Source: Uranotaenia lowii (Eukaryota; Arthropoda; Insecta; Diptera; Culicidae). Taken from it: a stretch of 64,000 bases of DNA. A program made the translations under genes and the position numbers. The stretch covers positions 20,403,359 through 20,467,358 of the forward strand of contig NC_073692.1 of NCBI RefSeq assembly GCF_029784155.1, read 5' to 3'. The notes below the pieces were generated by a model. It had not been told where the DNA came from and made no database searches. It saw only the letters and a program-made list of their open reading frames with translations. How positions within the stretch are numbered: the stretch's first letter is position 1; each line of letters begins with the position of its first letter. Shown one piece after another: positions 11,651 through 23,885 of the stretch.

Positions 11651-13797
11651 CATGGCCGTAAGAACGGGTGGTGTTTTTGGGGTTAAACCTCCCCCCCCCC
11701 CCATTACATTCCAAAAATGCCAAGCAAAATGTTCTTTTCTAAACTCAAAATTACAAATTCCTAATTATATTTTGATGAACGACTGAAATGATTCAAGTGT
11801 AACAATATCGACTCAGAACTAAAGCCAAAACCTCAAAATCTTATCCAAGGTCAATAATTCTACAATAGTTTTTCCAAAAACTTCGGATATCGAATTTCAA
11901 TAAGCTTGCCAAATCGCCCAGATTTTGCCCGAGTTTTTGCACTTTATTTGCTGGATCAAACAAAAATTTATATTGAGTCATTTAAGTTATGTATTTGAGC
12001 CTAAATTTTTTTATTTAGTTTCATCAAAATTAATGTGAACTATTTTTTTAAAAAAGGAATTAAAATCGACCGATGTATTTCGATAAACAAAAGTCAAATG
12101 CTTTTCTTCCTGGTTTTTTTTCCTCGCCGCCGGTCGTGGCCTAGAGGATAGCGTTCCAGTCTTCTAAGCCAGAGTCCATGAGATCGAATCCCGATCACGG
12201 CACATATAGTACTCTTTCTGTGGTCTGGTGGTTTTAGCATTTGTAAGATGCTAGCCATAATATCCTTGAAAGATGTACGCCTTAGAGTTAAGTAAAAAAA
12301 TTAGATCTCTTCAAAGAAACATGAAGTTTCACTGAGATCCTATATGTGTGTGTTCGTTTTTAATAATTTTGATATTGGTCCCAGATTTGCACGACCCGGA
12401 TATTTGCGGAAAAATATTCGGAAGGCTTAAGTAACCTAAGTTAGGATAGAATATTTCCGGATTCGGTGGTTCCAAATTTGCTTATCAACATTCAAATTCG
12501 ATGTCATTAGAATTAGGATTCTGTATCCAGTTTATTGTTACTTAACTTCAGTTTGGATCATCATTGGGAAAAAAATCTTGCTCGAATCTCGGTTTTGCAT
12601 TTCCAACTTCTATATTCGAAACTCATCAATTCGGAATATAAAAAGAAAATATTCAAAATTACAAACCATTTGGAGATTTGAAATGTTTACTTTAATTCTT
12701 TTGCAGAGTTGCAACAAAAGAAAGGTTCATAATAGAGATCCAGAATTGTAAAATCTGAAGCAGTTTCATCATTCGCAATTTTCATTCAGATTCATAAGTT
12801 GACTTTCGAATAAACAAGTGAAGAAAAAATTCACATTGAAAGCCAAATTCAGAATTAAAATAAGATATTTCTGGTTGAACTTCTGATTCGAATTTCCCCT
12901 TTTTGGTTCATAATATGTAAGAACTATTATCTGGAACTTTCATCTGGAACATCAAATCGCTTTCAAATTCGATGTTCATATTTCGAAGTCAGGTTCAAAA
13001 ATCAATACTTAGATTCGGAATCAAAGTTAATAATTCAAATTCAGCTCGAAGGTTAGTTTTATAATCCAGATTCAAATGTCTATGTGAGAATTTTATTAAG
13101 GATTCGAATTACAGGCGATCGCAGTTTCAAAGTTTTGATTCTGGATTCAAAATAAAAATTTTATCTTCAATCAGAGTCAGTTTGAAACTTAAACCAAAAG
13201 AAATCACATATATAAAATAAATCATTAAATAAATTATCAATCATATTTTTTTGTTGCCATAGAACTTATTTTCAAGCTAAAATTCAACCGAGGACATACT
13301 TTACTGGTTTTTGTTTAACATTATTTAAATTGCAAATTGTTCTCAAACAAAGCTTAAAACTGAAATCTTCAATTTTATTCGATTTTACAAAAGTAGAAAA
13401 TAAATCTGATTTGAACCGCAAACTTAATTTCTTACTTGTTCTCAATATTTGATAAATTTTTACTAATGCTTCAAGCGGACATGCTTGTGGTTAATAAGAA
13501 TTAGTTTACTACTTTCTTATTTAAGTAAATGTGAAAAGTTTTTCTTTAAAATGAAATCTTTAAATCCTTATTTAATTTTTTTAAATTTCTTAACTGCTAT
13601 AATTATTTTCAAAAGTTAGACATTTAAATTATAAGGTATTTTACTATTAATGTAAAGTAACTCAAACTTGAATGATTATAGAGAATCTTAATTTTTTTTA
13701 TCATTCGTTTTCGCATTGTTAAAGCATAAATGTTATGTATATGAAAAAATGTTGTCACCAAAATTCCACCCATGAGCTGGTTCTTCCTACGGCCCTG
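11651..13797. mobile_element. hAT-like non-autonomous element, GGCCGTARGAA family, copy 1
   Basis: The left end CATGGCCGTAAGAACGG and the right end TTCTTCCTACGGCCCTG are inverted repeats. The flanking 8-mers TTCGGTGA (11643-11650) and TTTAGTGA (13798-13805) match at 6 of 8 positions, fitting an old hAT target duplication. Just inside the left end is a C run of about 13 bases (11690-11702). The interior is AT-rich and non-coding. It shares blocks with copies at about 41.9-43.4 kb and 58.2-60.2 kb, for example GGATTCTGTATCCAGTTTA. A tRNA-like SINE has inserted at about 12127. hAT assignment rests on termini and 8-bp duplication only. Confidence 0.68.
12127..12358 (+). mobile_element. tRNA-derived SINE-like element
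   Basis: A good RNA polymerase III box A (TGGCCTAGAGG, 12137-12147) is followed at tRNA-like spacing by a box B (GATCGAATCCC, 12182-12192). An unrelated body follows, reaching TATGTGTGTGTTCG near 12357. This head-plus-body layout is that of a tRNA-related SINE. It lies inside the hAT-like element copy 1, so it arrived later. The 3' boundary is approximate. Confidence 0.65.
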
Positions 13798-13856
13798 TTT
13801 AGTGATATGATGTTTTCGAGTTCTAAAACGAAGATGAGTTAAGTTTTGAGTGAAAT

Positions 13857-14854
13857 AGGGTTAGTTGCCCTTATTTGGACTCATTAAACGGTGATTTTTA
13901 ATTAATCATGGTTGCTCATAAATGGACGGGAGGATTATATCTTTCTGAAAATTTATTTATAATTCATGATCTTATCTGCAAGTTTCAATGAAAATTTGCA
14001 ACATAGATTTCATCGTTATTGAAAGATTTGGAAAGATATGGATGATCAGAATTACCAACGTAGAACCTACTGTTTCTTTTTTGGTACTGAACTGGTTCCT
14101 TTCATTGGATCTAGAACTAAAATTCCTATAAAAAGTGTGATTTTTCGAAAATAAAAAAATAAGCTTTTTAATGATTGAAAACACTTCAATTTCGGCTATG
14201 AATATCTCAAACACTTTCATTCCCCGTCAGCTCTATCAGCATAACAATAGCTGAATCTTTTTCATGCGCACTTACTTGTAGTTAATTTATGTAAAACAGG
14301 CAAAAAATGTCAGAAATGTTGGTTCTGAACTACGCCCTAATTAAAAAGTCGCACCCTTATTGATTTGTTGGTATTCACTCAAAATTTCGATGATGTCAGG
14401 TCTAAAAATGGAACATCAAAGTCGAAAGTTTCCAATTTTTGGACCTTTCCCGAATTATCCAGGTTTTCCGTCGACTTTCTTTTATTTTAGAAAAAATAGG
14501 TCGTATGGTTCATATTCTTCATAGTGAAAGTATTTTTCCTTAAAACTAGGATACTACTAGGGCTAGGATAGTAAAAAAAAAAGTTTTCCTTATTCTTATT
14601 TCTCAAAACACGCCCAACTAAGTAAGATGTCTGATTTATCACTGATAAGAAGGTACACTTTTAAAAACTTTGAAACTTTTTTATGAAAGACTGATCATAG
14701 CTAAAAAAAACTGTAAGGTTGGATTCACGAAGAATAAGAGTTCATTCTGTGCATAGAAGTATCTTCATCCTATGCTATCAAAATGAATGATTTACAATTT
14801 TCGGCCATTTAGGACTAAAGTAGGTTCTAGGTCCAAAGTAGAAGCACTCACCCT
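13857..14854. mobile_element. MITE with AGGGT termini and AAT target duplication
   Basis: The left end AGGGTTAGTTGCC, followed by TATTTGGACTC, mirrors the right end read inward, AGGGTGAGTGCTT followed by ACTTTGGACCT. The flanks are AAT on both sides (13854-13856 and 14855-14857), a candidate 3-bp target duplication. The 998-bp interior is AT-rich; the ORF inside it (13972-14220, minus) has no domain. The superfamily is not certain; 3-bp duplications fit PIF/Harbinger-type elements, though AAT is not the usual TWA. Confidence 0.55.
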
Positions 14855-15337
14855 AATTTATTTTTTAGATTGGTTTTTGCTTATTTTTTATTACTGTGAA
14901 TATTGGGCATCTGCCACATGGTTTCCAACTTGTTGATGTAGAAAATTGATATTCGATGCAGGAACTTGGAAGTTTAAATGGTTGGTTTCAAATTTTAAAC
15001 TTTTTTTAGTTACATTTCCTCCTTAAAACCCATTCTTAAGGTTGGGTTTTTGTGTATCAAGATTGTAGTTTCAATACAAATGGTTTATTGAAATTCTAAA
15101 CTTACTGCAATTCTAAACTTACAATAAAAAATATCTTTCAATTTGTGAAGGTTATATCGTGTTGTAAAATGAAATGTCTTTAGCATATTTAGAGTGTTTT
15201 AGGATTAAATTCCGCGAGATAAATTTATCCCATGTTCGTTTACATTTATTTTTGAACACCTTTTGAGATCAAGGAATTTTTAGAGTAAATTCATTTCTTG
15301 ATATGAAATTTTTACTTGAAAATAAAACTCCATGGAA

Positions 15338-15393
15338 AGGGGGGGAAAGTGTTTAACCCCCAACCCTCCCTCTAGTTCGCACGGCCTTGTGAA
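15338..15393. mobile_element. Isolated hAT-like right terminus (CGGCCTTG)
   Basis: A G-run (GGGGGGG), a C-rich stretch and then the terminus GCACGGCCTTG resemble the right ends of the GGCCGTARGAA hAT-like family. I could not find its left partner, so this is either a truncated copy or a chance match. Confidence 0.35.
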
Positions 15394-15652
15394 AAACTAT
15401 GTCTTCATTATTTTGTTATCATTAAATGATAACTTTATTAAGTTATATTAAAATAAAAATTTAATAATTGTTGTGGTACACAAATGTTGCATCTAACCCT
15501 GCTGTTACACGATGTCCCGTTTGACCGTACTTCGTATTCATATAACAAATCTCGAACTGCAATTTTTGACCAAAACTGTTTTTTATCGGTCAAATTCCGA
15601 AAATACCTTCATATTGTTGTAATCAAAATCTTTGAAGAAAGAATTAATAGTA

Positions 15653-16550
15653 TGGGAGAGTGGGGAATCATGGGCCCCTTTTTTCGCTGTCCATAACTTC
15701 TTTATTATAAAAGATAAAATGAAAATAAAAAATGGTATGGTTTTCTACATTTTCAAGGTATCATAAGGTATTATTTTTAAATTTTTAATAAGTTATTTTC
15801 CCCAAATTCTGATTGTTAAAAAAAAGCAATATTTTTTGGATTTTGAAAAATGGTGGGGAATCGCGGGCTACCAAATCCAAATTGACCAAATACCATGCAA
15901 AATTTATGAGTTGACCCTAAACTGTGATTTCCTTATTCATTTCATTATTTAAAAGCAATTTCAGATGATGAAATAAAAAAGAGAGCTGTGTATGATCGCA
16001 TAGATTCCAAAACCTGGCTCGCGAATGTTCTGCTAAATTTCTTATATAGGATGGACAAAATATTTTTCATAACTCTTCATTTGGAGATAGATAACTTTGC
16101 AGTTATTTAAAATTCTGAATGTGTATAAAAACATAAAAATATAGGTGATTCAAGATGTGTGGCCCACGATTCCCCACAAGCTATGATTTGCAAATAAGTT
16201 GCGTTTGTGTGACTTATTGATGTTTCATCAAAAATTCCTTTTCCACGTGAAAGATCATGACAAAACTAAGATCATAAGCGTATGAGCATATTTTTGTTAT
16301 GCACTTTAGGTTCCCCATCGATGAAATTAGCGGGTGTTTTTTTAATTATGTAAGTACATTTTCCTAACTTTTTTTAGCTTGATAAATAAAAGAAGCATAT
16401 GATGCGTATTTCAGCCAACAACATGTAGGAATATTTGCTCACGCAAAGCGACGACGATGATAGTTGGTTTGAGATTTTTATCTTAACACACATCTGAGAT
16501 ATTAAAAGTGGCCCACGTTTCCTCAAGGCCCACGATACCCCACTCTCCCC
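15653..16550 (-). mobile_element. TA-flanked MITE, GGGAGAGTGGGG family, uninterrupted copy
   Basis: The element is 898 bp between TA dinucleotides (15651-15652, 16551-16552). The inverted termini begin TGGGAGAGTGGGG and, read inward from the right, GGGGAGAGTGGGG, with ATCRTGGGCC just inside. The same element lies in reverse orientation at 54965-57800. TA duplication and an AT-rich non-coding interior fit a Tc1/mariner-type MITE. This copy preserves the uninterrupted sequence at the point where its sister carries a Helitron, so it acts as an internal empty-site control. Confidence 0.85.
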
Positions 16551-16552
16551 TA

Positions 16553-18640
16553 TAAATCAACTTTATTGGTGTTATTTCTTTGATTTGTAGAAAAGTGCTA
16601 TTTGTGTAAAATTTGTATCACAAAGATTTTTCCTAATTTGGGTCCCGATTCACCACATTTTACGTTACATGAGTGGCTTTTGAGGAAAACAAAAACGCAA
16701 GAAAAATTACAGGTTGAGAAAATTTTTACAGTAGCTATCATCTAACTTTCCAATGAAATGTGCACTTGATTGTTTTTCCATCGCAAAACGTTACAATAGA
16801 AGGTGACATAAAAATTACCGAAGGCACTGAATTTGGATCGTTCTGCCTGGGTTCTGAACAATAATAAAAACCCCGAATGTATAATCATAAGTAGTAGGGC
16901 ATTCGAAGTGTTACACCACAATGGGAGCCTTTTTCCAACCCACTCGGTCGAAAAGTGGGACAGTAAGTAACATACAAACATAAAGAGTCAAAGCTAGCGA
17001 GAAAATCCGTCGGCTTCTGATTGTTTCCTGTCAGACCCTGAAGACACCAACAACGAAATGACAACAACAACAATGGATTCATAAATTTTAAAATTATGCC
17101 TTTGCGCGTGAGAGAGTGCGAAGGTGAACATATTTTGCTGCTGAAGGTGGAGGAGGTTTTTCCTCGAAACAACATTCGATGCCATTTCCATCGAGAAAAA
17201 CTTCGTGCTGCTGGCAAATAAAGATGCACATATAAATAAGTAGTTCACTCAAATAGTAATCATATCTACTGCTGCTGCAAACACACATATCGAGCCCCGT
17301 ATGTATTAGCCATGACAGAATTACGTAATATGGACGCCCATCATCCTCATCAGAAACAACATCATCATCATCATCACTAGCTAACTAAACCTCTTGACTA
17401 AGTAGGATGAAGGTTTAGTTAATACTATAAGAAAAAGATGTTGCTGCAATTGTTTGTGGTGCAAATCTTATGTTACAGTTTTCTCGCGAGACATAATTAC
17501 GATAGAAGCTACCATGCCGGTTAGATGCATCTGGTTTTGGCTTAGTGTTTGGCAGCTGCGGTTAAAACGAAAGAGGCAAAATAGTATGGCAGCTTTATTA
17601 GTACAAACCTCTTCGTTCTCCATTAAAATTAGCGGTTAGTTGCTGCGAGTTGCTTCCATTTGGAGCGGTGATAGCAATCTGTTTCAACGTTTTTATGAGA
17701 AACAACTTCATCGAGAACCCATCTTGGAACACATAAACTTACTCAAATCTCGGCGTTACTGGCAACAAGACGAGAGAGTTCAAGAACATTTTTCGATCCG
17801 CCAAGAAGTAATAACTGAATTTTATGCGTATTTCGCATGTCTTGGGTACCGTTTTATGGCGGCAACTAGGCAGAGCCAGAGCTATCGAAGCCGGAAATAA
17901 TGACCGTCGCAAATCGCCTTCGGAATTTGCCAGAAGCCATGTTCTCGGTAATTAAGATACAAGGTATATCTATCTAACATAGGTAAAGATGTTCGGAATC
18001 GAACGGTTCTTCTCCGAGACGACGACAGTCTTCTACCGGGGCGGCCCCATAGGCAATCGGGATGTGGCCCATGGCCAAGCCAAGTCAAACCGCCATCAAT
18101 GATGCTGCTGATGCTGCCGAGAGGGTTCTGTCATTCACATGCTGTTCGTGAGTCGTGAGTGCATAGTTAGTCTGCAGAATACATTCTTGCGCCCGGGGGT
18201 TTTCCCTCCTGTTGCTTATTTTCATTTTATACGTGTTCCGCGGACGAAAAGAATGTTAATTACCACTTTTGGTGTGGAACGACATCGAGGATAAATTCAT
18301 AGGAAATTCTTGAAAAATCACTTCTTTCTGCGAAAATCTCATTAGAAGAAGATATTTTAAGCTATATTTTTAAAACAATTTTGATTGTTATTTTGCTTCA
18401 TACATTATAAAATTTGGAAATAAAATGACTTTAACGCCTGAAGCAAGTTGTTACAATCTGCGCCTTTAATTGGAATTCAAATTTTCACTTGAATTGTCTA
18501 GACTGTTTTCACAATAATTGTGTATGCACGCAGAATAGGATATAGAAAGGCGATATATCTACAATGACATGATTTTAACGATTAGATTTCCACACAAAAA
18601 GCAAAATATACGATTTTAAGTAATTTGAGTAAAACGAAAA
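16553..18640. other. Mostly unique sequence, some GC-richer parts
   Basis: About 16.9-18.2 kb is less AT-rich than the flanks and free of recognised transposons. Short CAT/CAA triplet repeats occur at about 17340-17380. Overlapping short ORFs on the minus strand (16885-17288) and plus strand (17454-17900) have no recognisable domain and conflict with each other, so I do not call genes. Conserved non-coding DNA is possible. Confidence 0.35.
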
Positions 18641-18735
18641 AAAAAATTCCCCGATCGAGAATTGAACTCCAGTCCTCCGAGTGAGCTGTCCGGTATCTTA
18701 CCACGATGCCATTTCATCAGATGATATAATTCACG
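18640..18735 (-). mobile_element. tRNA-like Pol III unit (SINE head or tRNA pseudogene)
   Basis: On the minus strand a box A (TGGCATCGTGG, 18701-18711) precedes a box B (GAGTTCAATTC, 18659-18669) with about 31 bases between. The unit ends GGGGAATTTTTTTTTT, a Pol III-type T-run terminator. The acceptor arms do not pair well, so this is not called as a functional tRNA. Confidence 0.5.
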
Positions 18736-19059
18736 CTATAGCTCTCTATGTAAGATTTTCTGTTCACGAACCGGTCAAAGTTCAATCAGTTCACTCAAAT
18801 CGTAAATGTCGAATTAGCAAATTAAAGGAGACACGTGCTGCTTTAAAGCTAACCCCTTTACTGATACCTGATACAAATTGACTAAACTGATATCCGATTC
18901 AACTTTTTTGAGGCAAGGCTTGTCGTAAATGAATGATAGAAAATCACTCAATACCAACTTGTTTACAATGGTTATTGAAGATGTCTTAATATTTTGGATT
19001 TGGATTATCATTTCTATTACGATTTCATGTTAGCTGGGTGTCTATAAAAAAAAAAATTA

Positions 19060-19110
19060 CCAGTTGTCCAAACGTTTCGAGCTATTCTGGAATTCGCTCC
19101 TCTTCAGTGG
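19060..19110 (-). ncRNA. Possible hammerhead-ribozyme-like relic (Penelope/retrozyme type)
   Basis: On the minus strand CTGAAGA (19101-19107) is followed by GGAGC, a 13-base loop, GCTC and GAAA (19075-19078). This matches the conserved CUGANGA, stem II and GAAA order of hammerhead ribozymes such as those found in Penelope-like retroelements. Stem III and the cleavage triplet are not convincing, so it is probably decayed or a coincidence. Confidence 0.3.
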
Positions 19111-20091
19111 AAATTAAAATAAGTTGTTTTTTTTTCTTTAAACTTTCAATCTTAGTTTTATATTTTAGTTACTAGATATCTGCCGATAAATTACGCCATC
19201 GTCTAAACTAGTACTTTGATTTAAAGCAGATTGTTTTGTTTTACCTTTTCCTTCTTTTTTTTTCCAAAAATGAACACACATACTTTCACTGAGGCTTCAA
19301 TTGTATTTTTCTTCTTAAAAATAAACCTTTTCGCTCTGCGATGTTCAATTAGATGGATGTCTAATAACGCATTGAAAGAGTTTAACAAAGAGTGGTCCAA
19401 AGTTTTGACCACCGGATCCGAATTCTGCTTTTTATATGTACATAAATCTGCTTTCTTCTACATACTACCAAATCCCTTTTCGGACAGCTTCAATGCGTAC
19501 CTCTTCCATTTTTGCCAACTGACTAACTAAGCGAAATGTTGGGGAAAGTCCAACCTTTTATGCACGATATTTTTGCGCTTTTCTGGGAAAATGCACCTCA
19601 TTGTCACAAAAATTATTAAAACTGGAGATCGCGATACACAGTAGACTGTCCCAAATTTGTATGAGAAATTTCAAGCTTGTGAAATGTTATGCGCTGCAGG
19701 CTTAAATTTATCCTAGGCTTAATACAAGGTCTCATGCCAAATTTGGGCCTGATTGAATCACAGGAAAGGGTCGCTCAACGATCTTAAAGTTTGTATGGGA
19801 TTTTGAGACATTTTCGCCACAAACTTTTTGGATTGCATCACAGAATTACAGAACTTTTGTTGTAGACTTTGATGCTTTGTCATATTGATAAGAAATCCAA
19901 AATCGTTCACCCCTGTTTTTATTCAACTTTCCTTATTTCCATAAATATTTCAGAATCCTCTTGTTTTTGGTTTTATTTTTGTTTTTCAGTATTTGTGAGC
20001 TAACAGAACTCTACTTTTTTTTTCAAATTTCACGAAACTACTCAATTTGAAAAAATTGCTGAGCATATTCATCAAACAACTTTATTTTTGC
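19111..20091. other. AT-rich sequence, possible dispersed-repeat fragment
   Basis: Around 19640-19880 the sequence (GTCCCAAATTTGTATGAG, CATGCCAAATTTGGGCC) has the look of a dispersed insect repeat, but no termini can be defined. Two short overlapping ORFs on opposite strands near 19.2-19.5 kb have no domains. Confidence 0.3.
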
Positions 20092-20095
20092 TTAA

Positions 20096-21883
20096 CACTA
20101 AACATACCGGCACTTTGTATTTACCTATTTATACCGCCGGAGGTCAAATGACCCCTAACACATTTTCCGCTAAAACTCTGTTGTTTCTCAACCGATTTTT
20201 ACAAATTTTATAGTTTTGGAAAGCTTGTAACGTGACTCAAATATTGTTCTCAGACAATATTCAGCTACAATCATGGATTTCGAAGTTATTCGTAGTATAA
20301 GAAAAAAAATCCAAAAAAACATGCTTCGGAAAAATGGCTGTAAGTCAGTTTATAGGAGCGCGAAAAAAAATTCATTTAGTGCTTGAAAAACCTGAAGTTA
20401 GAAGCTATACGTTGCACATATGGAAAAAAAATTTAAAAATTTTTTAAGATCATGACCACAAAAAATGTAAAAAAAGTGGTGTAAAAACGTACTTTTTAAT
20501 GAACCAATCACCAAAGCTGTCCCAGTCACAGTAGAAATTTTTTGAAAAGTGAATTGAAAAATTGACGTTATTTCTGACATTTTGGCATTTTTAGATTTAT
20601 AAAACACGAAACACAGAATTTTTGACAGATATTCAAATGTAGCTGTTTGTAGACTTTTTTATCAATTTACTTTTTCTGAGACTATTCTTACACTTACGAT
20701 CGGCTTTGCACTGGATTTTCAGTATGTTAACAAAAGATTTAAAGAATAAGTTTATATGCTCAAGAAAGGAAATATCATACCAATTCTAGTGATGTAATTA
20801 TATTGGCGGTGCAATGCGTGACAAAAATATGATAAATATATTTCTGAAAGTAAAACCAGAAAATTTGAGCGAATGCTCGTTTGCTTTTTCGTTTCCTTTC
20901 GCCCGTCTTCGTGTGCAAAATAGCTGTGAAATATTACCACCCACAGCGCCCGTCTGCCAAGCAGGAATTGGTGCTGACTTCACTATTTTACTTATCACTT
21001 ACTTCACTATTTTATTTATCATATTTTTGTCACGCATTGCATCGGTATGAAATTTCCTTTCTTGAGCATATAAACTTATTTTTTAAATCTTTTGTTAACA
21101 TACTGAAAATCCAGTGCAAAGCCGATCGTAAGTGTAAGAATAGTCTCAGAAAAAGTAAATTGATAAAAAAGTCTAAAAACAGCTACATTTGAATATCTGT
21201 CAAAAATTCTGTGTTTCGTGTTTTATAAATCTAAAGATGCGAAAATGTCAGAAATAACGTCAATTTTCCAATTCACTTTTCAAAAAATTTCTACTGTGAC
21301 TGGGACAGCTTTGGTGATTGGTTCATTAAAAAGTACGTTTTTAACACCACTTTTTTACATTTTTTGTGGTCATGATCTTAAAAAAAATTTTAATTTTTTT
21401 TCCATATGTGCAACGTTTAGCTTCTAACTTCAGGTTTTTCAGGCACCAAATGAATTTTTTTTCGCGCTCCTATAAACTGACTTACAGCTATTTTCCCGAA
21501 GCATGTTTTTTTGGATTTTTTTTTCTTATACTACGAATAACTTCGAAATCCATGATTGCTGCTGAATATTGTCTGAGAACAATATTTGAGTCACTTTACA
21601 AGCTTTCCAAAACTATAAAATTTGTAAAAATCGATTGAGAAACAACAGAGTTTTAGCGGAAAATGTGTAAGGGGTCATTTGACCCCCGGCGGTATAAATA
21701 GGTATACCACATACGTATTTCGAAATCTACAAACTTAAAAAATAATATTTTGATGCAAAAATACGTGCATTTTGAAAATAAAAATAGTCATGAAGAAAAA
21801 TTTCCGAAAAAATTAAAACAATAGGAGTTATAGTCATTTGAAGTTCAAAAAATGTCATTTGACCCCCTCCGGTATAAATAGTG
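20096..21883. mobile_element. TTAA-flanked fold-back transposon with ~700-bp inverted arms
   Basis: The element lies between TTAA sites (20092-20095 and 21884-21887), with termini ACACTA reading inward on both sides. Arms of about 0.7 kb (about 20118-20840 and 21004-21710) are near-perfect inverted copies around a loop of about 160 bp. The left arm carries an extra piece of about 28 bp near 20785-20812. Motifs at the outer arms include ACCGCCGG and GGTCAAATGACC. The arms are homologous to the interiors of the elements at 776-1219 and 22966-23881. No transposase is encoded; identical short ORFs in both arms are a by-product of the inverted repeat. Confidence 0.8.
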
Positions 21884-22546
21884 TTAAAACGAAAAAAAAA
21901 AAAAATGATTTCACTAAGGCTTAGAAATGCTTGTTATCATCTGTGCCTTACGATTTTTTGTTTGCGCTTTGGACCAGACAAGCATGGAAGGATTTAAATT
22001 GAAAATGCTAGAAAAATAATTAGGATAAAACATAATCTAAACAAAAAAAATCATACGATACATTTTGCCAATCAATAATAATACGTCTACACCTTTCCAA
22101 AAACACAATAAATGCTCAAAATTTAAGAATAAATTAACAATTTGAATGCCACTGCAAACAAGTGAAGGGCCTATTTCTACTTACATATAGATTTTGTTAA
22201 TTGGTACGGACTTATATTTCATAACGACAAATGATAAAAATGTAAACTAACATTTTTGAAATTTTAGAGATTTTTGGCCTTTTTCTTCTACTAAGTTTAG
22301 TCGGTCTATGGATGAAATATTATTTGGAATTTATTTTATTTAGTCTTTTTAAAAACCGTAAGGTAACGTTAGATTTTTTTTTCAAATTCCATATCTTTGG
22401 CAGGTTGTAACTTAAAAAAAAAAGGATTTCTAAATACTAGAAACTTTACCAGCATTCGGATAAAGTTAACTACTTCGTTGATGTATGGGGAAAAACATAG
22501 GAAGCGTAAAACTGTTGGAAAGAACCATCGGTATCATTTGATAGAT

Positions 22547-22946
22547 TAAGGTTGCCAGATTTCCCGGTTTCATCCGGGTTTGCTTGGATATTTAATAAAA
22601 AATTTGGGAAAAGTCCCGTTTGCTTGGATTTCATTGAACAAAGCCCGGATTTTGGCCAGATTTATTCACTTTAAATGAAACTTCAAAAAAAAAAAAAAAA
22701 ATCAAATTGTGTTGTTAAAATTTTTTATTTATGCGTTCAAAACAAAACATCTTAAGTAAGTTTTAAAAAAATTATCAAGATTTTTGTTGAGTAATTCCTG
22801 GGTTTTGATCAAATTTGCCCGGATATTTCACGGAATTTTTGTTGTCAATTTTGATCTCAAATTCCCGGATTTAACCTGGTTTTCAGATAAAATAGCCCGG
22901 ATTTGTCCGACGCGGATACAGGCTGAAAAAAAATCTGACAACCCTA
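22547..22946. mobile_element. hAT-like MITE with 8-bp target duplication
   Basis: This is a 400-bp element with termini TAAGGTTGCCAGATTT and, inward from the right, TAGGGTTGTCAGATTT (14 of 16 matching). It is flanked by perfect 8-mers TGATAGAT (22539-22546 and 22947-22954). Multiple CCCGGAT/CCCGG motifs sit inside the ends, and a poly-A run is central. An 8-bp duplication is the hAT hallmark. A worn relative lies at about 37.64-37.86 kb. Confidence 0.8.
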
Positions 22947-22965
22947 TGATAGATACATTTGTTAA

Positions 22966-23881
22966 CCCTCATCCGTCCCTGAAATTTTTACCCGTTTCAG
23001 TCCCTGGAGTGTCAATTTGATTCTATTGACTGAAACCAATATATCTCTCTTGTTTCTGAACCGATTTTTACAAAAGTTATAGTTTTGGAAAATAACCAGC
23101 TGCTGGGGCGGTAGTTTGCGCTGATTTGTGAATGTTCATATTTTTAATATTTTTGTGAAGTATCGCAGCGCTTATCTAATTATACCACTAGAAGCGCTAT
23201 GAAATTTTTCAAAATTTGTCTGGTGTGACAATTTTGACGGTTCATTGATTGAATAGTACGGTTTTTACACCACTTAAAAATATCAAAGAAATATATTCTT
23301 ATGTGCAATGTATAGCTTTTAACTCCAGCTTTTTTGAACACTAAAGGATTTGTTTTCCTTTATTGACAAAATATGTACATACATTAAAGGCTCTTGATTC
23401 AGGATCATTTTGAGCCGAAGACTTTTTTTCAAACTAAAACACTAAATGATTTGTTTTTGAGCATTCCGTAGCTAATCTACAGTCTTTTTTTCTTCCAAAG
23501 CATGTTTTTTCGATTTTTTTTCTAACACTTTGAATAACGAAAAACTGTAATGTTGTAGCTAAATATTGTCTGAGAAACATATTTAAGTTACATTACGAAG
23601 ATTTCAAAACTATAAATTTTGAAAATCGGTTTGAGAAACAAGAGAGATATAGCGGTTTTAAGCAAGGAGTGTCAAATTAACACTCAAGTTCTGATTAGGG
23701 TGCTTTTTACCTGAGTTTTCAAGGTCCGTCCATAAAAAAGTAATAATGCAAAATTAAAGATTCTTAGAATGCATTGATGGTCCCCGAAGAAATTGTTTTA
23801 TATGGATGCACCCAAATAAATGAAGTTACAAGCCACCAAACTTCCAATGGTGTCATATTGACACTCAAGAGCGGATTAGGG
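22966..23881. mobile_element. TTAA-flanked non-autonomous element (piggyBac-like)
   Basis: This is a 916-bp element flanked by TTAA (22962-22965 and 23882-23885). The termini are CCCTCATCCG and, inward from the right, CCCTAATCCG. Inner segments 23040-23100 and 23590-23655 form an inverted pair. A second right-end-like sequence (CTGATTAGGGTG) lies inside near 23693-23704, hinting at a duplicated or composite right end. It is the same family as 776-1219 and shares interior homology with 20096-21883. No transposase is present. Confidence 0.75.
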
Positions 23882-23885
23882 TTAA

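Noticed and set aside
16885..17288. Cluster of overlapping minus-strand ORFs
   Set aside because: Three frames overlap in the same segment, which points to low stop density rather than a gene; no domain is seen.
20398..21638. Matching ORFs on opposite strands (20398-20607 and 21218-21427)
   Set aside because: They are the same sequence read from the two arms of the fold-back element.
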